A stretch of 64,000 bases of DNA, taken from positions 1 to 64,000 of the forward strand of contig JARGSG010000094.1 of NCBI GenBank assembly GCA_030374805.1, written 5' to 3'. Each line of letters starts with the position of its first letter. Position 1 is the first letter of the stretch. The translations under genes were made by a program, and so were the position numbers. The DNA is from Gracilaria gracilis. Lineage: Eukaryota > Rhodophyta > Florideophyceae > Gracilariales > Gracilariaceae. Shown piece by piece: positions 22,194 through 30,618 of this stretch. A model generated the notes under the pieces. It saw only the letters and a list, made by a program, of their open reading frames with translations. It was not told the origin of the DNA and made no database searches.

Positions 22194-23259
22194 TAACGAT
22201 CGTCATTGCGGATCACGGTGCCAATGATATTAGTGTTTGTACAGATAGATGATACCCAACCATTCCGTTCCAACCCGACTCCTAATTTGTAATCCTCTGA
22301 TTTACATCAGGCGACCTTTTGATTTGCTGTGTGATAAAAACAATCAGTTCAGTTCCCGTAAACTACAAACAAAGTCTCACAATATTGCTCTACAGTTGTT
22401 TCCTCCTAGGCTTGTCCCTGCACTTTGATGACAGGGCTTGACGTCTGAATCTGCGCTGCACTTGCTGATAAACACGCACACCCGTTTATCATAATGTCAT
22501 GCAACAACCACTAGCCCATCTTCGAAAGTTATAAAATCCACCTCATTGGAATGCTAACAGGTGTTGCTTGCTTAGTATGGCACGTGAGTGTACTTGTCGT
22601 AGAGCGATCCCAACGTAAACACAACGCTTAACAGCTGTGATGGAGAGCTAGATTTCCTGCCGAAGCCTAGTCTTTGGGATGACCACCTTACTCGCAGTGT
22701 GATTGCTAGATTGGGGCTATGGACTCGTACCAGCTTCCAGATGCAAACGGCTTTGCTTGCTTCCTCGATCAGAATACTGAATACACCGATGAAATCCTTC
22801 AAGAGCGGAGGGACCAGGTTTCGGTATCTCATCATGGGACTTCAGGCAGTTGGCTAATGCTCTGCAAGCCGTACGAGAACAAGGAACGGTGGTCAATGTT
22901 GCCTTGAAAACGCCCTCGAGAAAAGTATTGAAGATGAGGTCTATCTATCTCTAAAAGTTGTGCTGTAGCGAAGTTGTGAAGTGGACATTGGTGTTAACGT
23001 TGTTCTCTCATTCAAACGAAAGGGTGGAGGCAGGACATGTCACGGGGATAATTTTGGATTTGGATATATTTATATTCGTTGATTCCAACCAATGCCAAGT
23101 TGCTTGCAAGTGATAATAACTCGCACAATATCGTTCATAGGTACTACGCGCCAAAGATCATAAGAGGTATACAAAAAGAAATGAACGTGTGTTCAGAAAA
23201 GCTTATTTACTCTAGCAATCTAAATCCGCTAAGTAGCATACACACTGTGGCAGTCAGGC
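22194..23259. other. 3' intergenic region between a2 and b2
   Basis: The first about 230 bp match the region after a1; the middle is unique. No coding sequence, RNA gene or mobile element is supported. Confidence 0.5.
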
Positions 23260-23568
23260 TCAAAGTCCCAATGCGTGCGTAATGGCGGAGATATCCCCAA
23301 GGGCTGCAAGTTGTCCAAGGATGCCCTTTCCGGTGATGGCCTCGGTGGTGATTGCAAGTACGAGTCCGAGCATGGCGGCACGACCGTTGAGAACTTCAGA
23401 GAAGGCTGTGAAGCCTTGGGGGATCTTCTCTTTATCGGCCATCATGAGCGTGGCCGAACGACGAGGTCGGTTAACGCAAGTGCGGCGGGATGTGAAAGAT
23501 GTAGAGGCAACAGAGGTTGTAGCGCGGGAGAAAACCGGGGTGGCGGCGACGAAAGCTGTGGAGACCAT
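23260..23568 (-). CDS. one-helix high-light-inducible-like protein b2, plastid-targeted
   Basis: This 102-residue paralogue of b1 has the same E58/N61/R63 chlorophyll-binding helix. It differs from b1 at a few residues of the transit-peptide region (such as L13F, T16A and G21A) and at one in the helix end (I84L). Its start at 23568 matches b1. A TATA box (TATTTAAA on the minus strand, 23694-23701) lies about 128 bp upstream, the same spacing as for b1. The gene is intron-free and faces a2. Confidence 0.83.
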   Translation of the reverse strand: MVSTAFVAATPVFSRATTSVASTSFTSRRTCVNRPRRSATLMMADKEKIPQGFTAFSEVLNGRAAMLGLVLAITTEAITGKGILGQLAALGDISAITHALGL

Positions 23569-23693
23569 TGTTGCTTTGAAGTACAAGGTGAGAGAGTTCG
23601 AATGGTCTGAAGGATGAGGCTTGGTGGAGTTCAGATAATCGGATGGGCGGACGGATGCGGTGAAAGAGTGGTGCGATATGAAGATGGTTGGGG

Positions 23694-23848
23694 TTTAAAT
23701 AGCAATGCCGTGAAAGCTGGAAACCAGTTGACGCTTTGCGAAAACTGTTCGCTCATCATAACCGTACGAGATGTAATCTGGTTCTAATCTGGAAAGCACC
23801 AAAGCTCGTGAGAAAGAAGAGTCACGAACTGCTGATCTTGACGCGGCC
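23694..23848 (-). promoter_or_regulatory. promoter region of b2
   Basis: TATTTAAA at 23694-23701 is followed upstream by the block shared with b1 (about 23765-23848). The TATA sequence is closer to consensus than in b1. Confidence 0.55.
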
Positions 23849-23929
23849 ACTGTGGCGGCAGAAACCAATTGGTCCACAAACAGCCTCGTCAAAGGCGCAG
23901 CCACGATGAATTCTTCCTTAATCTCCACA

Positions 23930-25810
23930 CCAATTAGGTTGAAAACATACAGAACACATGAGCACTGGCAGCCTGCCGGCCATTAAGTTAGAAACCCGAG
24001 GCGGCGGATGATGAGTCATTCGGTGAAAGCGTGGGAGGTATTTTAATGAAACGGTGGTGTCTGTTCACAAGTTCCTGTGGTTCACAAGGACGCAAAGAAC
24101 CGTTGAGATCGTTTTGGTTTCCAACCAACATGCTTCGTCTGTGTTTGTCGCCTTACCAAGATATAAACGTGGTGTTCGTGTCCGCTGTACAGCTGCACAC
24201 GTCTTCAATATGCAAGTAGTTTAAACCTTCGTCTCGCCTATGATACGTTTCGCAACACATAGGTATGCGCTTCAAGTAACCGTCCACGGTGTTTATCGCA
24301 TTCGTTTTACAGCACAGCAGTAACCGATCAGACTTTCACAACGCAATACTGTATGTAGCAGAAGTTTGTTTGGCTGCCAAATACCCCAAATTCGGCATAC
24401 ACGAAAGCCACCATCAGAGTCGTTTGGTATTCGCCCTTTACTCTGTTGCCAAGTTGTCCTACAGCCATGCTGTCCTACTGCTCGTGACAAGAACGAGAGA
24501 GTATAGATTCTACAAACGGCGTCACCAACTGACGAGCCTTGCTCTTGCAGTTTTAGTTGACAATTAGCGTTACCCTTGTCAGGCAGACTTAGAATAGGCG
24601 CCGTTGATATACTTCATGTCTCCTCAGAAAAGAAATTTAAAGATTCTCTATGAGGTTTTACAAACTCTTTGTGATCACTTTTCAGATCCGGAATTCCTGG
24701 AAGAGTTCTAGGCTTGTTTTCCTTTTTCCTGCATTCTTGACTACTTTTTTTAGGGAGCTACGAATTTCGTAGCGTTTTTCGTAGCCACGTTGAACACACT
24801 ATTCACGATACGAAATTGAACGGGAGATACGAAAAACGACGTCGCGAAAAGCTGGAAGATACGAAACTGTTTTTCGTATGCCATGTGCTGCACACGTCAT
24901 CAAGTAAACCTCTTGAGCTCTCTCAAGCATCCGCACGCAGACTTTTGCTTACACGCAGGTTGACGTTGGTTACGTGTACAGGATACGTATTTCGCACTGT
25001 GTAATATCGAAAAGATACGAATTTCGTAGTGCGTAAATTCTCTATTGCTGGACAGACGTGGAGTTTTGGTTTTCAGTTACAATTAAATTGTGCATGGAAT
25101 AGCTCACTTCGTCACAAGTTGTGAAATTGATCTAATGCCACGCGCTTCGAGACACGAAGCATCGAGTCAAAGCAAAAACAAAAAATAACCGTCCTTTAGG
25201 TTTTCAAAGGGTCGCCCCTACGCGCATTATCTTTACGAACGACACGTCAGTGAGAGATTTGAAGATGTAACCCGAATCTCATTCGGATCATGCGACCCAT
25301 CTTAGTGGTGTAACACGACAGAGGTCGAGTACGGGTAGGAAAGGGCATTTTGAAAGGGCATTTTCATAGAAAAGGAGTTCCCATATTCTGCGTTGTCCTG
25401 TTCCCTTTGGTGGTCGTTGAGTGCCAACGTGTACTATATTCGTATTTCGCTGCACATGTGCTAAGCTTTGTTCATGCCATAAAGTGCCAGGTTTTGCATT
25501 TGGTTCTACCCTTCTTTATGCTCCTGTTTCCAGAGGTGTAGAAAGCTGAAATCTTCCATCACAGGTTGGTCATCGCGCCCCAAAATTGTTACGCTTCTTT
25601 TAAATCTTAATGTGGCATCAACGTCAGCGGGGATAGTCTTCGGCTTGCCACTATGTCTGGGAACAAGAAAAACTGTTGCTGAGGAGTAGTTGTATAGCTT
25701 CCTCTTTGTCGTCACCCGACGTAACACCCAAATTCATCACGTATGAACACTTCTTGTCATCAAAATACTTCTGGTTTCTAAAGAGTCTCTTACTGCAGAC
25801 CAGCTCTCTT
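23930..25810. other. intergenic region with a TACGAA/TTCGTA cluster
   Basis: No gene is supported over nearly 1.9 kb. The one clear structure is a cluster of TACGAA and TTCGTA at 24757-25028 (listed separately). The remaining sequence is of mixed composition without long frames. Confidence 0.5.
24757..25028. repeat. cluster of TACGAA/TTCGTA motifs bounded by two palindromes
   Basis: The palindrome TACGAATTTCGTA occurs at 24759-24771 and 25016-25028. Between and within them I count about nine TACGAA or TTCGTA hexamers in 270 bp, far above chance. It may be a worn inverted-repeat element or a binding-site array. Confidence 0.6.
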
Positions 25811-25815
25811 TTTGC

Positions 25816-25823
25816 TATAAAAG
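25816..25823 (+). promoter_or_regulatory. TATA box of the beta-propeller gene
   Basis: TATAAAAG lies 82 bp upstream of the start codon at 25898. Similar spacing recurs before the genes starting at 50718, 53427 and 63857, suggesting short 5' leaders. Confidence 0.6.
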
Positions 25824-25897
25824 TCATGGTTTGCACTTGAGCACAACTTCAACCACCACGACCACCATCGTTCCCTCCCGAGAAACACCAACAAATC

Positions 25898-27196
25898 ATG
25901 GCCATGGCTCGTTTTTCATTGTTCATCACCGTTTTGCTATCCACTTGCCTGCTTTCATGGGCGTCCCAGCCGCGCCTCAACCTCGACTTCCGCGGGAGGT
26001 CAATCAAACCACGAAGACCCTCCGAATTCGTGGGCGGTGTGTATGCCATGTCCAATAATGTTACTGAGAATACAATGGTCGTTTACGCTCGTCGACCGGA
26101 CGGTACCCTTCAGTTGCTGGATCCCGCTCTGAAAACTGGAGGAAAAGGCGCTATTCTCAATCTCGGCTCTGGATTCGACCCGCTTTTTTCAGCTTTCTCA
26201 GTCGTTATCACGTCTGACAACAGATTCGTACTGGCTGTCAACGCGGGAAGCAGCACTGTTTCAGTGTTCAGAGTCCTCCCAGACTTTTCCCTCCTTCTCG
26301 TCCATGTACAGCCCGTTCCTGGGTTTGGACCGAACACCATTGCAGTTTCAGGAAATATCGTCTACGTCGCCAGCTCTGATGCAGATGGTGAATTTGACGA
26401 TGTTTTCTCTCAGAAGGGAGCCCTCTTTGGATTTGTTTTGTCTTCTTCTGGTAGACTCATTCCCATCCCACGCAGTCGCCGATTGCTCACTTTCCGCCCT
26501 TCAGCTATCCAGTTTTCGCCTGATCGCCGTTCTTTGGTCGTTTCTAACTTGTTTGCTGGCCGAAACGCTATTGAAGTCGGCAGCGTTCAAGAAATCGTGG
26601 TCTTCAGTGTCCATCGAGCGGCCATGCTCAGCCGCACACCAGTGTCCATTGCAGCATCAACGGAACTAGGCAACGCCGAAGGTCGTAATCTTCCGGGCGC
26701 AATTGGTTTTGAAATCGTAAAGTCCGGAGGCGTGCAATACTTGGTTGTGCCGGAAGTACGCGCTATAGCTGGTGCCGATGGCATGGCGCCCCTTGACCAA
26801 GCTTCGTCTGTCTCTACCTGGATGCTTGACGCCCGAAGTCAAATTGTACCAGTGCAGCTTGACGTCCCGGTGGGGTCGTCAGTCACTTCTGGCCAAATGG
26901 ACTCTTGCTGGATTATCTTTTCCGATGATTCGAGTAACTTCTGGGTAGCCAATACCCCCTCAAACTCCACTTCTGTGTTCTCATTTGATAAGGGGATTTC
27001 TACTCTTGAGGAACAAGTTGGCGCAAGTGGAGCGTTCCCCATTGATCTGTGGATATCCAGGGATAGTAGGTACTTGTATCAACTATTTGGTGGATCTGTT
27101 GGGGTTTTCGAGATTGGAGCGGGTGGGAGCCTCACTCAACTCCAGAATCCGATGAATGTTCCTGATCTGAATCCTCAAGGAATCGTTGCTTTTTAA
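25898..27196 (+). CDS. secreted lactonase-type beta-propeller protein
   Basis: The protein has 432 residues. Residues 1-23 form a signal peptide (hydrophobic FSLFITVLLSTCLLSW ending at an Ala-Ser site). The rest is built of beta-propeller-like repeats: GGVYAMSNNVTENTMVVYAR with PDGTLQLLD opens the first blade, and later blades show the pattern of value, hydrophobic strand, then SPD or SRD turns (AIQFSPDRRSLVVSNL, DLWISRDSRYLYQL). This resembles the seven-bladed lactonase/6-phosphogluconolactonase-like family, which includes many bacterial and fungal secreted members. Enzyme activity is not shown, because I could not identify a catalytic set. A second Met at 25904 is an alternative start. There is no intron. 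Convergent with the next gene. Confidence 0.7.
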   Translation: MAMARFSLFITVLLSTCLLSWASQPRLNLDFRGRSIKPRRPSEFVGGVYAMSNNVTENTMVVYARRPDGTLQLLDPALKTGGKGAILNLGSGFDPLFSAFSVVITSDNRFVLAVNAGSSTVSVFRVLPDFSLLLVHVQPVPGFGPNTIAVSGNIVYVASSDADGEFDDVFSQKGALFGFVLSSSGRLIPIPRSRRLLTFRPSAIQFSPDRRSLVVSNLFAGRNAIEVGSVQEIVVFSVHRAAMLSRTPVSIAASTELGNAEGRNLPGAIGFEIVKSGGVQYLVVPEVRAIAGADGMAPLDQASSVSTWMLDARSQIVPVQLDVPVGSSVTSGQMDSCWIIFSDDSSNFWVANTPSNSTSVFSFDKGISTLEEQVGASGAFPIDLWISRDSRYLYQLFGGSVGVFEIGAGGSLTQLQNPMNVPDLNPQGIVAF

Positions 27197-27705
27197 CTGC
27201 TCCCCCATTGTAAGGAGGAACGGGATATAATTTGGGCCATTGGAGCAAGAGTGCACCAACGGTGCAGAATCTGAATTGATATTCTGTTATAAACAAAGTT
27301 TTTAAATTTTGCAAAACTATTTGACTTCGCAAGTGACCGTCTTTTTGGCTAACGCACTTCTATACTAAAACCTTGCCTTGCAATGGGGCTTTGCGGTAAA
27401 GGGTTAACCCTTTCAACACTAAAAGTTTTTACGTCCACGGAAGTAGATATAAGCTGTAGCGAATAGTTTTCAAAGAAAAAGATTCAAGAATAAGTTCGAT
27501 GTTGCATTTGTAGGACAACACGAACACGTGTGCAAGAGTGTATCATTTATTTGCTTGAAACAACTTTCTCCATGTCTATCTACCATGGTAGACATACGCA
27601 AAGAAAACACTTCGCAGTGATTTAATGTCTATTACAATTTATACCAATTACAAATAATAACGGCTGCCAACTGCTCTGGGCGCATACCTCATTTCTATTG
27701 ACGCA
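27197..27705. other. 3' intergenic region between two convergent genes
   Basis: AT-rich 509 bp with no gene. It must hold the 3' ends of both neighbours. An A-rich stretch near 27470-27490 and an AT-rich tail near 27620-27660 are the only features. Confidence 0.5.
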
Positions 27706-29106
27706 TTAGACCCTGCATCGGCTGATAAGGTCCTGACATCCCTGACATCCCTGACAACCGAAGCAGAATCCTTTCACCTCATTCGGACATGGATCGCTCG
27801 GGCTGATATTTGGGGGAAGCGTGGGCGGTTTCGGAGAGGGAAATGGGGCCCTTGGGGCTGGAGGACTTCTGCGACGGTTTCGAGCTGCTATTTTCGGCTC
27901 AGATATGATCACCGAGGAAAGTTTGTACTTTTCCCTGTGCTCATTCTTCAAAGCCGAACATTTCCCCTGAGCGGGACGACACTGTGAGTACAGAAAAGCC
28001 AAATCAGTAGTGCTTGAACAAATCCGGTCGGCGTCCTTACACTCAGCAATTGACGACGGGGATGGTGCGTCAGAAATCACATTCGCACCAACCCCAAGAG
28101 AGTTGACAAGATTTACCACGTCGCGGCTGATGATGAACACGCGTCTTCCTTCTTCGTCAAGCTTGAGCGCGTTTCTTAATGACTGTTTCAAACTGTTCCC
28201 AATATCTTCACTGAACCCACTTGCTTTCTTCTCAATGCTTTTCGCTGCGACGGAGGTTAGCTTGTCATAGATCACATTTTCAAGCTCTCCGGGAAGCGCC
28301 TCGAATCCAAGCAGCACCGCGTGTCCGAGGTCAACTTTCACAAATTCCTCCAAGATTTTTGATATGCTGTCGCCCGTGAAAAGTGCCGTGACACTCTTGA
28401 ACAAGGCAGAAGAGGCACCCGAAATGAACGTCAAAATTCCTGAGAAAGGACTCACACCAGACGCCCTTAGTTTGATATCGGTGTTTCTAAGACTCGCGAG
28501 GACGGCCAGCTTCGGTTCGATTACCAGTGCATAATCGCCCGACTTGACCGTTCCAAAAGATGGGTTGAAGGAAATGCCAACCATGACGTCAGCAATAGTA
28601 GAAATGGAACCCTTATACGAGAAGCTATCGCTTGCATAGTTTGAACAAGATCCTATAACCCTCGCACCATATCGTTGTTTGATGTCAAAACGGGCTGTGA
28701 CTGACACAGGGAGCTCGAGACGAATCGCAAACGGTTCAACGAGGGAGTCACCTGACACATCAATTCGTGCAGAACGGGATATTTTTGCAGACACAAGTTG
28801 ACGCTTTAGCTTCGCCGTTCGCGAACAGCCGCCAACAATTTTCTTGTCAGACTTGTCTTCAAACCGGAAGAGGAATTGGTCACTGTTCACGGAAAAGCCT
28901 TTAGCTTGCAATTCCGAGTTGATTTTGGGCAATACCACTGCGCAGACTGCGTTCAGTAGTTCATCAGATGAGTCGCATGTGAATACATCGGCAGATATCT
29001 GTTTCACGCCCGATGAATAAGAGTTGAGAGCCGGAAGCGGGCGGCCGTTTGCGACAGAGAGCCAAAGTAGTGAGGTTATGACTATGGCAAATGTTACGTT
29101 GTCCAT
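27706..29106 (-). CDS. secreted protein of unknown function with Cys-rich C-terminus
   Basis: The protein has 466 residues. A signal peptide is clear at the N-terminus (hydrophobic residues 4-20, cleavage near ANG). The body (about residues 30-390) has no family I recognise; it contains scattered Cys pairs and amphipathic helices, and mentions of tubular lipid-binding folds would be guesswork. The C-terminal 80 residues change character: a basic turn, a Pro-rich linker (PPAPRAPFPSPKPPTLPP), then a short Cys-rich tail with the tandem unit CQG (FGCQGCQGCQD). A weak TATA-like element lies about 70 bp upstream. It is convergent with the beta-propeller gene, and both products are secreted. Confidence 0.7.
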   Translation of the reverse strand: MDNVTFAIVITSLLWLSVANGRPLPALNSYSSGVKQISADVFTCDSSDELLNAVCAVVLPKINSELQAKGFSVNSDQFLFRFEDKSDKKIVGGCSRTAKLKRQLVSAKISRSARIDVSGDSLVEPFAIRLELPVSVTARFDIKQRYGARVIGSCSNYASDSFSYKGSISTIADVMVGISFNPSFGTVKSGDYALVIEPKLAVLASLRNTDIKLRASGVSPFSGILTFISGASSALFKSVTALFTGDSISKILEEFVKVDLGHAVLLGFEALPGELENVIYDKLTSVAAKSIEKKASGFSEDIGNSLKQSLRNALKLDEEGRRVFIISRDVVNLVNSLGVGANVISDAPSPSSIAECKDADRICSSTTDLAFLYSQCRPAQGKCSALKNEHREKYKLSSVIISEPKIAARNRRRSPPAPRAPFPSPKPPTLPPNISPSDPCPNEVKGFCFGCQGCQGCQDLISRCRV

Positions 29107-30032
29107 GGCTGCAGCGAAATGGGTGCTGAGATTGGGTTAAGGTGAGCTTGGATTTGACACCCAATGTGCTCTATAAGTACCCGAAAAGTGTCGAAGATGC
29201 AGTACGTACACCTGTACTTGATCACAGATCGAGATGGTGAGAATTGTGTTTGGATAGTGATCACTACTTTGTGCTGAACAAATTGTTGGCAAAAGGAAAG
29301 CTACTACAGGACCAATCTAAAGGGAAGTAAACACTTCACTCATGTTGTAGTATGTGCAGACGTAGGGTGACGAGGACAATCATGGTCAAACCCTCTCGAG
29401 TAGTCCAGCTATGCGAAGGGAACAGCTTGTTCGTGGAAGGAAATGATAGTTGCATTTGCAAACTTTGAGATATCAAGGGATGGAAAAATGGCACCTACAT
29501 TGTTGTTTCGCTTTGTAATCTCCCCTCCTCTCGCTTCGAGAGATCTGCTGCTTATGAGACAACACCTTATCCCATCGCTTCCACAAACTGAAACTGGAAG
29601 AGAACATAGAAATAATCATCTGCTGAGAGAATACAGTACGGTCGGTTGGGAGTCATCGCTGATGCTTGTCAAGAATGCTCGCGATGAAAAGTATGTACCA
29701 ACAGGCGCTCATGTCGTGAGGCAGAGAGCGAATAAAACATAAGGCTGCGTTAAAAGGAAAGGCTCCAAAACTGGTGTGAAATGCAGTATGGCTTTCCAAC
29801 GTTTAGAATACAAAGATGCCACTCCAACCATACGGATGGATGGCCAATGCTGTGAAATTGTTGTCTGTTTAAGTATGCCGCCGTCATGTGTTTAATTGTC
29901 ACCTTGTGGTGGTTCACACCTGCGAGAAGGCAGATTTGTTCCATTGTCAAGACAAGACAGCTAAAATAATGGCTCGGATGATTGGATGATCGTTTACTGC
30001 TGTACTTGACAGAATCGAAGGCCACGGTCAGT
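29107..30032. other. intergenic region, no gene supported
   Basis: It contains the presumed promoter of the preceding gene (TATA-like sequence near 29170). A plus-strand frame of 99 codons at 29443 has no recognisable features and is not called. Confidence 0.45.
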
Positions 30033-30436
30033 TTAGTAAAAGAAGCCGAGCTTGCAAGCGCGGCAAGAGGTAACATCTGCTGTACCGAGCCACAGGCGGT
30101 GCCGCTGCGAGTCGCTGAGCTCCAGTTTGCGCGAGACCCATGGACAGGGTGGCGGCGCCGGATGCGGCACACAAGTGGAGTGCTCCAAACTGCACACGAG
30201 CGCGCGGCCATGGCGAAGCCAAGCGACGGCGCTGGCGGCTCGCAGCGAAACCACACGCGGAATGTCGGGCAGGGCGAAGCTGTGCGTGGCCACGTACGCC
30301 GCCACGTCCCACACGCGCAGCGTCTCGTCTTGCGCCGCCGACGCCACACGTGTGCCATCCCCGTCAATTGCCGCCGCGCTGTGTACGTGTAATCGAAAAG
30401 CTCCTACTTCGGAAGCAAAGCTAGATGTTTTGATCT
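30033..30436 (-). pseudogene. WD40-repeat gene fragment
   Basis: Read on the minus strand, the frame contains one good WD40 unit: AAIDGDGTRVASAAQDETLR followed by VWDVAAY, with a second, weaker unit after it. The stretch is markedly GC-richer than its surroundings. It has no proper start or further repeats: the frame opens just after TTTAG at about 30436, which could be a 3' splice site, and closes soon after the second unit. It is either a decayed piece of a WD40 gene cut off by the nearby copia insertion or an exon of a gene whose other parts I cannot see. Confidence 0.5.
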
Positions 30437-30618
30437 AAAGTTCACGATTCTAAATCAAAATATGCTTGAAAATTAGAGGCCTGTTTTTGGTGATCTCTTT
30501 CGAAATTGGCGGGGTGGCTACATCTACTGCTTACAGTATGTATAGAAAGCTTACAGCTGTTTCAAAAGTAGTGTCACTGATGTGACGACAACAGATGGCC
30601 CGGAACCCGACGGGGTTA

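Larger units (their letters stand above)
21235..23620. repeat. segmental duplication, copy 2 (genes a2 and b2)
   Basis: It repeats the arrangement of 18227-20945. The 5' half of the a part is identical to copy 1 over 508 bp, while the 3' half of the a gene differs at 15 of 229 positions. The spacer between a2 and b2 is shorter than in copy 1 and lacks the microsatellite. Confidence 0.85.

Noticed and set aside
27706-29106. Idea that the secreted unknown is a tubular lipid-binding protein
   Set aside because: Only length and helix/strand alternation suggested it; no motif supports it.
29443-29742. Plus-strand frame of 99 codons
   Set aside because: No signal peptide, motif or promoter is seen, and it is of the size expected by chance.
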